64,000 nt of DNA, taken from contig NZ_JAMWYS010000036.1 of the NCBI RefSeq assembly GCF_023914155.1, positions 186,001 through 250,000 of the forward strand, in the 5' to 3' direction. The translations under genes were made by a program, and so were the position numbers. Positions 25,071 to 34,900 of the stretch are shown piece by piece (positions within the stretch are counted from its first letter, which is position 1; every line of letters starts with the position of its first letter). The notes beneath the pieces were generated by a model. It was not told the origin of the DNA, did no database searches, and worked only from the letters and a program-made list of their open reading frames with translations. This DNA is from Solitalea agri. Its GTDB lineage: Bacteria > Bacteroidota > Bacteroidia > Sphingobacteriales > Sphingobacteriaceae.

Positions 25071-25379
25071 ATGCACGCACAATTAATCACTTATCAATTA
25101 AAAGATATCTCCCAGGCGGAATATCTTGAACAAATGGTAGAGCCTGATGCTCCCATTTTAGCGAAAGTACAAGGTCTTATTTCAAAAGTTTGGTTGACAG
25201 ATGAAGAGAAAAATACTTTTGGAGGTTTCTATTTGTGGGAAAATAAAACTGCAATGGAAAACTTTATGCATTCTGACCTTGTAAAAGCAGTTGTAAGTCG
25301 ACCGTTCGTGAAAAATGTTTCTTCAGTTGACTTTGAAGTAAATCAAAATGCTTCATTAATTACCAGGGGGTTAAGATAG
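25071..25379 (+). CDS. YdhR-like small monooxygenase-fold protein
   Basis: 102 aa. The sequence (LITYQLKDISQAEYLE at the start, ISKVWLTDEEKNTFGGFYLWENKTAMENFM in the middle, VKAVVSRPFVKNVSSVDFEVN at the end) fits the dimeric alpha/beta-barrel YdhR family, related to antibiotic biosynthesis monooxygenases. The G-G-F-Y-L-W-x-x-x-x-x-x-x-F core is characteristic. The biochemical role of these proteins is unclear. Single plus-strand gene. Confidence 0.75.
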   Translation: MHAQLITYQLKDISQAEYLEQMVEPDAPILAKVQGLISKVWLTDEEKNTFGGFYLWENKTAMENFMHSDLVKAVVSRPFVKNVSSVDFEVNQNASLITRGLR

Positions 25380-25459
25380 GGAGGAGAGCTTCGGATATAA
25401 ATAAAGCGAGTGCGATAGATATTTGGACTAAAAGGTAATTAAGCACCTATTATTTTAAT

Positions 25460-25891
25460 ATGAGCGTAGAAGAGCAAATTACACAGTATATTACTAGTCA
25501 ACCTGAACCAAAACGTGGTGATATGCAAGCCTTGCATAATACCATTCTGCAAGTAATACCAGCATGTAAATTATGGTTCCTGGATGGTAAAAACAGTGAG
25601 AATAAAACGGTTTCTAATCCTAACATAGGTTATGGATTTCAGACCATAAAATATGCCGATGGAAAAACACGGGAATTCTATCAAATCGGGTTGAGTGCAA
25701 ATACGACCGGAATCTCAGTCTATATTCTTGGTATTGACGATAAGAAATACTTAGCCAAGGCATATGGAGAAAAACTTGGTAAAGCCAGTGTGACAGGGTA
25801 TTGCATTAAGTTCAAAAAACTGAAGGATATAAACATTGATATACTTGAAGTAGCAATTCGGGATGGGTTAGAGGCGAAGCATTATCAATAG
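25460..25891 (+). CDS. DUF1801-domain protein
   Basis: 143 aa. It begins EEQITQYITSQPEPKRGDMQALHNTI, matching the start of DUF1801 proteins (YdhG-like fold), and continues with GYGFQTIKYADGKTREFYQIGLSANTT and a basic segment (GYCIKFKKLKDIN). The family is small, soluble and without a known reaction. It is one of the closely spaced plus-strand genes (80 bases after the YdhR-like gene, 53 before the RibD-like gene) and may share their transcript. Confidence 0.75.
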   Translation: MSVEEQITQYITSQPEPKRGDMQALHNTILQVIPACKLWFLDGKNSENKTVSNPNIGYGFQTIKYADGKTREFYQIGLSANTTGISVYILGIDDKKYLAKAYGEKLGKASVTGYCIKFKKLKDINIDILEVAIRDGLEAKHYQ

Positions 25892-25944
25892 GTTTAGCCT
25901 TCCCCACGCTTTGAATCTATGGCTGCCAATTTGAGCCTCAATAA

Positions 25945-26475
25945 ATGAAAACGACAATTTACATAGGAACAAGTCTTGATGGCTTTATTGCCAGAAATGA
26001 TGGCGACATCGAATGGCTTGTCAAGTTTCAAAACCAGGAGGTTGACGATAGTTATCAAGAGTTCATAAGCAAAATAGACGTTATTGTAATTGGAAGAGGC
26101 ACTTATGAAAAAGTCATTACTTTCCCTTCCTGGTTCTATGAACAAAAAGTTTACTTATTAAGCACCACCATTAAGCAAGTACCTGATCATCTAAGGGAGA
26201 AAGTAACTATACTTTCAATGGAACCGAGAGAGCTGATAAATTATCTTGCCAACGAAGGTTTTTCGAATATCTATGTTGACGGAGGAAAAGTAATACAAAG
26301 CTTTCTAAAGGAAGACTGTATTGATGAGATGGTTATTACAAAGGTGCCAGAGGTTTTAGGAAGGGGCATTCCCTTATTTGGTTATCTTCAAAACGACCTT
26401 CATTTTAAACATATACGAACCGAAGTGTTTTCTAATGGACTTGTAAAAAGTCATTATGAAAGAGATCGGGAATGA
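25945..26475 (+). CDS. Dihydrofolate-reductase/RibD C-terminal-like reductase
   Basis: 176 aa. The N-terminus TIYIGTSLDGFIARNDGDIEWL, then VIVIGRGTYEKVITFPSW and later IYVDGGKVIQSFLKEDCIDEMVI, are the hallmarks of the RibD C-terminal (YyaP/YwjB) subfamily of dihydrofolate-reductase-fold enzymes, expected to bind NADPH. The substrate is not known; such genes often travel in accessory regions. It is the last of the right-hand single-gene units. Confidence 0.88.
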   Translation: MKTTIYIGTSLDGFIARNDGDIEWLVKFQNQEVDDSYQEFISKIDVIVIGRGTYEKVITFPSWFYEQKVYLLSTTIKQVPDHLREKVTILSMEPRELINYLANEGFSNIYVDGGKVIQSFLKEDCIDEMVITKVPEVLGRGIPLFGYLQNDLHFKHIRTEVFSNGLVKSHYERDRE

Positions 26476-26632
26476 TATTTACTAATGAATTAGGTAAGGC
26501 GACAGGCTATGCTCAATGTACTGGTGATCGTTCAACCTTCAACCGGCCAACATGAAAATTGACAATCAATTCATATGAAGTAGTTTGCCAAATTCTATTT
26601 CTTTTGCCACTGCCCTAACCAATCGGTAATAC

Positions 26633-27943
26633 TTACTCCTTCATCGCTAAAATGTAAACCTTTTGTGTATTGGGGGTAATTTTATAGCGATCGTTGATGC
26701 GATATCCAGCCACCCAAATAATATCGGTACCCGAGAGTACCACCTTCACTTTCTCTTTTTCGTTGAGCGGTATTTTCAGGTCGATCAAAAAGTCACTGAG
26801 TTTCTTTTTACTTTTCATTCCAAGTGGAGTAAACGCGTCGCCGGCTTGCCAGTTGCGCACTTCCAATGGAAACTTCAGTTTATCGTAGTCGAAACAACCG
26901 ATTTGGTTGCTAAAAGGAATTCCGAATGATTTATTGGTTTCTACACGGGCGTTAAATAAACGTTCAATAGACAGTGGCTCAGTTTCGGTGCTGAGGCTGG
27001 TGAGTATCAGTTCTGTTCGATCTTTTAATATTTTATGTGATGGCGAATAAAACTGTTTGCCAGGTTGGGCATCAAATGCACCGATAATCTCGGTAACGGT
27101 GCTCGACAAAAAACCGTAAGGCCTTAAAAGTCCATATAAAAGGCCGTGAAGCTGTTTTTCATGCTGTAGCTTTTCAATGTCGATCAAAATTTCATCTTTT
27201 TGAAATTTGAAAAGTAATTCACGTTTCTCATCGAGATATAGATTGACCAACTCTTCACTTTCTTTTACATATTCAATGGTTTGCGAAAACGACCGTTCTA
27301 AATCTGGGTTTATCTCTTTTAAGATCGGGATCACCTCATTGCGAAGTTTGTTACGCACATATTTTGAAGATCGATTACTCAAATCTTCCCTGAAATTTAC
27401 GCTGCACATATTGGCCATGCTCTCAATTTCATCACGGGTAAGAAATAGTAATGGCCTGATAATGTCATCCCGTTTAGCCAAAATACCGTGTAGGCCGGCA
27501 AGTCCTGTACCACGCAGCATATTGATCATCACTGTTTCTACCGTATCACTCTTATGGTGGCCAACAGCAATGTAATCGTACCCATATTCTTTCTTTATCT
27601 CACGCAGCCAGCTGTAACGCAGTTCGCGGGCCGCCATTTGTATTGAAATCTTTCGCCCTTCGGCAAAAGCAAGAGTGTTAAATTTCACCTGATGATATGC
27701 TACTCCTAATTCTTGAGCCAGTTGAGAAACAAATGCAGAATCAGTATCGGCATCGGCCCCTCGTAACTGAAAATTACAATGGGCAATACCAAAATTAAAA
27801 TGAGCTGCCTCAAAAAGCCTGGCCATCATTACCGAATCAACGCCACCACTTACAGCAAGTAAAACTTTTTCATTTGGATTAAACAAACCTTGGGTGGTAA
27901 TAAAATTCTTAAACGGAAGCAAAAAGTCGGAAAGAGTATTCAT
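26633..27943 (-). CDS. tilS: tRNA(Ile)-lysidine synthase
   Basis: 436 aa. The N-terminal ATP-pyrophosphatase domain has the PP-loop VLLAVSGGVDSVMMARL and the following GIAHCNFQLRGADADTDSAFV and AVGHHKSDTVETVMINMLRGTG segments. The central helical region and the C-terminal TilS domain (NWQAGDAFTPLGMKSKKKLSDF) complete the long form. It modifies C34 of the CAU-anticodon isoleucine tRNA to lysidine with ATP and lysine, so AUA is read as Ile. It is an essential core gene and marks the end of the accessory region. It is divergent from the OstA-like gene. Confidence 0.95.
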   Translation of the reverse strand: MNTLSDFLLPFKNFITTQGLFNPNEKVLLAVSGGVDSVMMARLFEAAHFNFGIAHCNFQLRGADADTDSAFVSQLAQELGVAYHQVKFNTLAFAEGRKISIQMAARELRYSWLREIKKEYGYDYIAVGHHKSDTVETVMINMLRGTGLAGLHGILAKRDDIIRPLLFLTRDEIESMANMCSVNFREDLSNRSSKYVRNKLRNEVIPILKEINPDLERSFSQTIEYVKESEELVNLYLDEKRELLFKFQKDEILIDIEKLQHEKQLHGLLYGLLRPYGFLSSTVTEIIGAFDAQPGKQFYSPSHKILKDRTELILTSLSTETEPLSIERLFNARVETNKSFGIPFSNQIGCFDYDKLKFPLEVRNWQAGDAFTPLGMKSKKKLSDFLIDLKIPLNEKEKVKVVLSGTDIIWVAGYRINDRYKITPNTQKVYILAMKE

Positions 27944-28054
27944 AGGGCTTAAACCTACATGATTATTGGAAGATTAACAATACACAAGATAAATGTTTGA
28001 ACATTTTTTAGATGGGTTAAATTATCAATCCATAAATGTTACCCGCCTAAATAC

Positions 28055-29974
28055 ATGAAAAAAGTTATTTTTGCCCTGATGAAATATCGCTATCTGTTTC
28101 TCCTGATTTTATTTTGCGTTTGTGCAGGAAATGTTGCAGCTCAGAAAAAGCCAACGCGTGTACAAATTGAAAACGCTGACAATGCTAACATCTTAGTCAA
28201 TGAGGGTATCACCCATTTCGTTGGAAATTGCCGTTTCAGACATGAAAATGCTTTGATGTACTGTGATAGTGCTAATTATTTTGAAAAGGAAAATAAGCTG
28301 GATGCTTATGGAAGTGTGCGTATTGTTCAGGCTGATACAATTACGGTAACAGCAAAGAAATTGAAGTACGATGGTAATACCCGTCGGGCGGAATTATTTG
28401 AGAATGTGACCTTATCTGACGGTAAAGCGGTTTTAACTACCGAGTACCTGGTGTATGACATGATTACCCGGGTGGGAACTTATCCGAATGCGGGTAAAAT
28501 TACCAATCAGCAAAATGTGCTTACCAGCAATACAGGATATTATTTTGTCGGCTCAAAGGATGCTTTTTTCAGGTATAATGTAAAGATTAAAACACCTCAA
28601 ACTGAAATTACCAGCGATACCATTAAGTATAATACCAACTCTCGTGTAGCCTATTTCTTTGGACCAACCCGAATTAAGGGGAAAGACGATTTCCTATACA
28701 CCGAAAACGGATGGTACAGTACGGCAAACGATCAGGCTAAATTCAATGAGAAATCCTACTACCAATCAGGATCGAAGACACTCAGAGGTGATACGCTTTA
28801 TTATGATAAAAGAGCCGGATTTGGTAAGGCTGTTAAAAATGTACATTTTATTGATACTGCCGATAATACAGTTCTAACAGGAGGCTATGGCCAATATGAT
28901 AAACCAACAGAGATTGCCTTTGTAACCAAGCGGGCCTTATTGGTGGTGGTTCAGGAAAAGGATACGATCTATTTAACTGCCGACACATTAAAGACTACGC
29001 TGTCGAAACCAATAAATGCTAAACAATCCAAACCGGTAATCAAAACTGATTCGAGTAAATTGGCAAAAGTAAATAAGGTGAATGCTAAAACTCTTGCAAA
29101 ATCGAACCTTCCGCCAACTGGTCCGGGAATTACCGAGCCCATGAAGCCTGTTCAAAAAGAAACAGATTCGACTATGTTGGCTTTGAATGAAAATAATGTT
29201 GCCGATAGTCTATTAAAGCAAAGCAACGACAGTTTGGCCAATATTAAAATTGATACTACCCGCCATCGGATACTTTATGCTTATCGTCATGTGCGAATGT
29301 ATAAATCCGATTTGCAAGCCGTGGCCGATTCATTGGTTTACACCTACGCCGATTCGACCATGCGCTGTTATAAAGCCCCCGCAGTATGGACGCAAGGTTC
29401 ACAAATGACCGCCCATCAAATCGATATTGAGATTAAGAATAAAAAAATTGACCGGATGAAGCTGAATACTTCGGCATTCTTAGTCGGAATAGAAGGCGAC
29501 TCAACGATGTTTAACCAGATTAGCGGTAAAAACATGGTAGGCTTTTTTAAGGATAGCAAACTCATGCGACTAAATGTGATCGGTAATGGTGAAAGTATTT
29601 ATTATCCGAAAGAAGATTCGGTAAGATATACCGGAATGAATCGGGCAATTTGTAGTACTATGCTGCTAACCTTTAAGGATAATAAGCTGGCTACTGTGAG
29701 AATGGATAAGGATGTTGAAGGTAGCCTGTTTCCATTGGATAAGATTGAGGCAGGGGAAGACAAACTAAAAGGGTTTAACTGGCGTGTGGAAGAACGTCCG
29801 GTTTCTAAAGAGGATATCTACAGAATAGTTGCTGTTAAAACGCTGGAAGATTCTTCAGAGTTTGAGGAAGGAAAGCCTAAACGGAAAGTAATTCATCAAA
29901 ACGAAGGTGCCGAAAAACCCCAAAAACCTCCGGTATCAAGCCCCAAAAAGAAGTCTACATTTTTGAAGGATTAA
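28055..29974 (+). CDS. OstA-like (LptA/LptD N-terminal-like) periplasmic protein
   Basis: 639 aa. A signal peptide (YLFLLILFCVCAGNVAAQ) is followed by a long beta-rich OstA/LptA-like region made of repeated short strands (YDGNTRRAELFENVTLSDGK, TEITSDTIKYNTNSRVAYF), residues about 30-310. A linker rich in K, S, T and N (about 310-390) and a second beta region follow. This is the Bacteroidota OstA_2 family, expected to act in lipopolysaccharide transport across the periplasm. The C-terminus is basic and Pro/Lys-rich. The exact role relative to LptA is not established. Confidence 0.85.
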   Translation: MKKVIFALMKYRYLFLLILFCVCAGNVAAQKKPTRVQIENADNANILVNEGITHFVGNCRFRHENALMYCDSANYFEKENKLDAYGSVRIVQADTITVTAKKLKYDGNTRRAELFENVTLSDGKAVLTTEYLVYDMITRVGTYPNAGKITNQQNVLTSNTGYYFVGSKDAFFRYNVKIKTPQTEITSDTIKYNTNSRVAYFFGPTRIKGKDDFLYTENGWYSTANDQAKFNEKSYYQSGSKTLRGDTLYYDKRAGFGKAVKNVHFIDTADNTVLTGGYGQYDKPTEIAFVTKRALLVVVQEKDTIYLTADTLKTTLSKPINAKQSKPVIKTDSSKLAKVNKVNAKTLAKSNLPPTGPGITEPMKPVQKETDSTMLALNENNVADSLLKQSNDSLANIKIDTTRHRILYAYRHVRMYKSDLQAVADSLVYTYADSTMRCYKAPAVWTQGSQMTAHQIDIEIKNKKIDRMKLNTSAFLVGIEGDSTMFNQISGKNMVGFFKDSKLMRLNVIGNGESIYYPKEDSVRYTGMNRAICSTMLLTFKDNKLATVRMDKDVEGSLFPLDKIEAGEDKLKGFNWRVEERPVSKEDIYRIVAVKTLEDSSEFEEGKPKRKVIHQNEGAEKPQKPPVSSPKKKSTFLKD

Positions 29975-30010
29975 AGAGTTCAATAACATACATATTACCA
30001 TACGGGTAAA

Positions 30011-30039
30011 TTGCTTAGATATTTTTAATTATATATTTG
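30011..30039 (+). promoter_or_regulatory. Vegetative promoter before the ECF sigma gene
   Basis: TTG at 30011-30013 and a perfect -7 box TATATTTG at 30032-30039 (TAnnTTTG) are 18 bases apart, matching the Bacteroidota housekeeping promoter. The sigma gene starts 28 bases later. Confidence 0.6.
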
Positions 30040-30067
30040 CGCTGGTAATTGAATATCAGTTGTTTAG

Positions 30068-30697
30068 ATGACCCTGGTTAAAGTAAGTAAAATAATAGGC
30101 ATAAATGAGGTGGAACTTTGGGTGGCTTTTAAAGAAGGCGACCTTAAAGCCTATGAACAAATTTATACTATTTATTACCGTCAGCTTTACAACTACGCGC
30201 ATAAATACACTTCCGACTCAGATCTGGTAAATGACCTTATTCATGATCTTTTCGTAAAAATTTGGAACAACCGGATTTCTTTAAACATACCGGTTTCTGT
30301 TCGAAATTATCTTTTCAAATCTTTCAGAGGACATTTATTTAATCATCTGCGTGATACACGCCATTATTCAGTGGGTTCAACCGATGACTTAGAGCAAGTG
30401 GAAGCTTTCAACTTAGAAGTAAAGCAAAGTCCGGAGGCTGATGTGATCGATAGAGAAAAGAAGAATCACGTTCGGATACTTATCAACAATGCGATAGATC
30501 ATTTAACAGACCGACAAAAAGAAGCGATCTATTTAAAATATTACGAAGGTTTCTCTTATCCTGAAATTGCAGAAATTATGGGATTGACACAGAAGGGGAC
30601 CTATAAGTTAATTGCCAGAGCAATTAGCACTCTTCGAGAACATGCCGGCCCTCAGCCAGTAATGCTATTCCTAGCCATGTTCAAAAGAATGATTTAG
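30068..30697 (+). CDS. ECF-type RNA polymerase sigma-70 factor (FecI-like, Bacteroidota expansion)
   Basis: 209 aa. Region 2 is AYEQIYTIYYRQLYNYAHKYT with the LVNDLIHDLFVKIW core. Region 4 is HLTDRQKEAIYLKYYEGFSYPEIAEIMGLTQKGTYKLIARA, a helix-turn-helix for the -35 element. It lies upstream of fecR, susC with an STN domain, and susD, the classic FecI-FecR-FecA-like cell-surface signalling set. It would be released from the anti-sigma factor when the transporter binds its substrate, and then read promoters such as those at 30807, 37136 and 38652. Confidence 0.93.
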   Translation: MTLVKVSKIIGINEVELWVAFKEGDLKAYEQIYTIYYRQLYNYAHKYTSDSDLVNDLIHDLFVKIWNNRISLNIPVSVRNYLFKSFRGHLFNHLRDTRHYSVGSTDDLEQVEAFNLEVKQSPEADVIDREKKNHVRILINNAIDHLTDRQKEAIYLKYYEGFSYPEIAEIMGLTQKGTYKLIARAISTLREHAGPQPVMLFLAMFKRMI

Positions 30698-30806
30698 CGA
30701 AAACGTTACCTCCTTACTTTTTACCCCCGAAAACATCCTTGGGCTTGGACTGATTTTCTTATTTGAGAAAAAAGACATGAGCAAAAGAAAAAATTTCACT
30801 AATGGT

Positions 30807-30832
30807 GGGGTAATTTTTTATTCTCATGTGTA
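30807..30832 (+). promoter_or_regulatory. Candidate ECF promoter of the fecR-susC-susD operon
   Basis: GGGGTAAT (30807-30814) followed after 12 bases by TGTGTA (30827-30832). The same spacing occurs before both thioredoxin-like genes (37136 and 38652), which supports a shared ECF sigma promoter. Confidence 0.5.
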
Positions 30833-30860
30833 CAGGTAAAAAATCTGATACTAAAAGAGG

Positions 30861-31913
30861 ATGAGTGAGCTTAATAAAGATGATCATAAGTACACGGTAG
30901 AGGAATTAATTACTGACGAATCTTTTATTCGTTGGGTGCAACTTTCGTTGCCTGAAGACGAAGAGAAGTGGGGTCGTATTCTTAACCAATCTCCTGAATT
31001 AAATAGACGTTTTGCTGAAGCCCGTTTGTGGATTGAGCAGTTAGCTTTTACAGAGCATACACCTTCATTGGATGAAGAGGTTCGTTTCTCTGCAAAAATG
31101 AAACAGTCTTTAGGACACGGAAGCGCTAATGAATCGCTTGTTCGTCGCCTGATTCCTAATTGGTTAAAAGTCGCCGCGGTATTGTCAGGTGTGCTTATCA
31201 CAGCTTTAGGTGCTTATTGGGGTTATGAATACTTCAGTTTTAAACACCTAAGTACCGGCTACGGTGAGCTAACCAAAATTATCTTACCCGACAGTTCTGA
31301 AGTTACATTAAACGCGAATTCAAAAGTTCGTTATGCTCGTTCATGGGATAAAGATCAGATCCGTGAACTGTGGTTGGATGGTGAAGCATACTTCCAGGTA
31401 AAACACCTTAATAAAGATCAAAAGCATATAAAAAACAGTGAGCGCTTTGTGGTGCATACACCTGATATGAATATTCAGGTTTTAGGAACCTCTTTTAATG
31501 TTAAAACCAGAAGAAATACCACCAAGGTTGTTTTAACTACTGGTAAAGTGATGTTAACCTTTAACGATCGCAATAAAGCAAGTCTTATCATGAAACCAGG
31601 CGACTTGATCTCTTATTCTAAAAAGAAAGATCAGGTTGTCAAACAAACAGTTAATCCAATCCATGCTTCCTCATGGAAACAGCATCAGCTGACCTTTGAG
31701 AAAAATAATATCAAAGAGATAGCCGAAACCATTGAAGACAATTTCGGCTACACAGTTAAAGTCAATATCAAATCTTTAGAAGGCAGAACCATTTCAGGTT
31801 CAGTTTCTTCAGAAAATATTGATGACCTGATTAAAGTGCTGAGCGATTTGTTGAACGTGGAAATTAAGAAAGACCCCGGGAATAAAACCATCATAATTCA
31901 AGAAAAAAATTAA
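30861..31913 (+). CDS. FecR-family anti-sigma factor
   Basis: 350 aa, inner membrane. A cytoplasmic N-terminal part (residues 1-95) that should hold the sigma factor is followed by one membrane helix (VAAVLSGVLITALGAYWG, about 100-118). The periplasmic FecR domain contains KIILPDSSEVTLNANSKVRYA, LWLDGEAYFQV and NIQVLGTSFNVKT. The C-terminal DUF4974 domain (HQLTFEKNNIKEIAETIEDN to LSDLLNVEIKK) contacts the STN domain of the transporter. It lies between the sigma gene and susC and is preceded by the ECF-type motif. Confidence 0.95.
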   Translation: MSELNKDDHKYTVEELITDESFIRWVQLSLPEDEEKWGRILNQSPELNRRFAEARLWIEQLAFTEHTPSLDEEVRFSAKMKQSLGHGSANESLVRRLIPNWLKVAAVLSGVLITALGAYWGYEYFSFKHLSTGYGELTKIILPDSSEVTLNANSKVRYARSWDKDQIRELWLDGEAYFQVKHLNKDQKHIKNSERFVVHTPDMNIQVLGTSFNVKTRRNTTKVVLTTGKVMLTFNDRNKASLIMKPGDLISYSKKKDQVVKQTVNPIHASSWKQHQLTFEKNNIKEIAETIEDNFGYTVKVNIKSLEGRTISGSVSSENIDDLIKVLSDLLNVEIKKDPGNKTIIIQEKN

Positions 31914-31937
31914 TCCACCTAATCCAATTGAAGAAAA

Positions 31938-34900
31938 ATGAAGAGAAAATTACCTAAGCTGTTAATGGCACTGGGAGCCATTAGCTTGGCCCTGGAGCCG
32001 GCTATGTCTCAAGATTTGGCTAACAGAGCATTTTCCGGCAAGACTGAAAATCCTTCTGCTTATTCAGAGCAACGCGAGCCCCTTCAGCATGCATTGAGCA
32101 CTTTACAGGAGTACTTTAAAGTAAATATCATTTTCGAAGACAGTTCCATTAAAGGATGTTTTACTTCTATTGATGTGAATAGCCTAAAGGATTTAACTAT
32201 TGAGGAAGCTTTAGCCGAGCTGGTTTCTCCTCTTGGCCTACGCTATAAGAAAGTTGACGAAAAAAATTACATCATTAAAGCAAAGAAGGTAATTAATAAA
32301 GTTAAAAATGAAGAACTTGAATCAATTGCGTCATCTTACTCTACCATAATTGCTACTCCTGTTAAAGGACATGTGACCGATAAAAAAACCGGTGAAGCAC
32401 TTCCCGGCGTAAGCATTAGTATTAAAGGAAGCTCTTTAGGTACAACTTCTGATGTGAATGGCGACTACACAATTGATGTTCCAAATGAAAGTAGCGTCTT
32501 GGTTTTTTCATTTCTGGGCTATAAACCGGTTGAAATTACCGTAGGTAAAAACAGTATTATTAATCCTGAATTGGACATGGAGTCCCATCTTCTAAATGAA
32601 GTTCAGGTGGTAGAAGTGGGATATGGAACACAGAAGAAAGAAGCCGTTGCTGGTTCCGTAGCTACTATTTCCAACGAACGCATTAAGCAAATGCCAAGTG
32701 TTAATTTAGGTACAGCTTTAGCCGGTAATACTCCGGGTTTGATTGTTGCACAAAGAGGTGGCGCGCCTGGTTCTGAAGACAATTCTATCTTAATCAGGTC
32801 TACTTCCTTACTGGCTACTCCGCTAATTGTGGTGGATGGTGTTGCACGCACTAACGCAAGTTATACCAATCAAGTTGGTATCAATGACATTGATCCTAAT
32901 GACGTTGAAAGCGTAACGGTGTTGAAAGATATTGCTTCCACTTCAATTTATGGAGCCCGAGGTGCTAACGGTGTAATCCTTATTACTACTAAGCGAGGTA
33001 AAGAAAGTCCAGCTAAGTTTAATTTTTCAAGTTCGACAACCTTTTCGCAACCTACCAAACTTCCTAAATTTTTGGATGGATACCAGCAAGCGCTTCTGGA
33101 AAATGAACGTGCAATCAACAGTGGAGCCACCGCTGCTTATTCTGATGCAGATCTGGAAATAATCAGAACCAACTCTAACCCTGATAGGTATGCACAAACT
33201 AACTGGGCAGAGCAGGGCTTGAAGAAATTTTCTAATGGTCAAAATTATAACCTTAACGTAACCGGTGGCAATGATAAGATGAAGTATTATTTGGGAGGAG
33301 GTTTAAATCAGCAGAAATCACTTTTGAAAATTGATAATGATTTTAAACGCTACTCCTTCATCTCCAACCTGGATGCTAAAATCGCTAAAAACCTTGATGT
33401 ATCTGCTGATATTAACTATAAACTGGAAAGTGCAAATACTCCGAATGGTGGGTTTGGAGGGCTCTATGGACAATTGTTTAGCCAGAGTCCATTACAACCG
33501 GTAACGTTTAGCAATGGCTTGCCTGCTGCTTTCTTAACGTCTGCTCAAAACCCAGTGTATGCGGCGCAAAATGGTGGTTATGCGTTAACGGAGAGTAATT
33601 TCTTTACAGGAAAAATTAAAGCGAAATATACAGTGCCATTCGTGAAGGGTTTTTCTGCTGAAGGTATGCTTTCCATTGATCGCTCTACGGTATTCAATAA
33701 AAACTTCAGCACTCCATTTAAACTTTACAGAGCCGATGCAAATGGCGTCTATAATGCCGTTACCGGTGTGGATGCAAAAGGGAATGACCAAAAGCCGACT
33801 TTGTCAGAAATATTTAACAAATCGAGTTTCAATACAAAGAATTTTAGCTTAAACTATAACCGTTCTTTTGGAAAGCATAGCGTTGCTGCTTTAGCAATGT
33901 TTGAGTCTACGGAAGCTTACGGTGAAAGATTGCAGGCTAGCCGTTCTAATATTTTTTCTAATAAAACCGATCAATTGTTTGCCGGTGATGCCAACATTAC
34001 CAACACTGGACTTGGGTATGAAACTGGTCGTGCTGGCTATATTGGTCGTTTGAACTATAGCTACTTTGGAAAATATTACCTGGAAGGAAGCTACCGTTAC
34101 GAAGGTTCAACAAACTTTCCTGAAGATAAGCGCTGGGGATTCTTCCCTTCAGTGGCCGGCGCCTGGAGAATTTCTGAAGAGGGCTTCTTAAAAAACAATC
34201 AACACTTTATCAATAATTTAAAATTGCGTGCTTCTTATGGAATGGCGGGTGATGAGAGCGGATCAGGCTATAGCGCTTACCAAACCGGTTATAGCGTGGC
34301 GAGCACGGGTGCTAATGGCTATATTTGGAATGGAGCTTATGCAACTTCTGTATTTGCTGGTACAAGCACCATTAACCCTAATTTTACTTGGGCAAAAGTA
34401 CGTTCATATAATATTGGTCTTGATTTTGAACTTTGGAAAGGATTATTATCAGGTGAGTTTGATGTATACAACAAACAAGCTTACGATTTATTAACACCAA
34501 TGTTCACTTCAAGTGCAACTGTGCCACTTTCTTTTGGAGCTGTTGCTCCTAAACAAAATCAAGGTAAAACCCATACCAATGGCTTTGAGTTAAGTTTAAC
34601 GCACCGTAATCAAATCACTAAAAACTGGGGATATTACGTAACCGGAAACATCTCAAAAACAAAAACAATTATTGATTTTTCTGGAGAAGTTGCTGGTCTG
34701 CCTGAATGGGATGTAAATAGACATAATGAATTAGGAGCCAATGTTGATAGATTCTACAAATCGTTGGGATTGTTCCAAAACCAGGCAGAAATCGATGCTT
34801 ATCCGGTTGACCAGGATGGCCAAAAAAATAAAACAATTAAGCCGGGCGATATTAAATACGCTGATTTAAATGGCGATGGAATATTGGACACTAAAGATGT

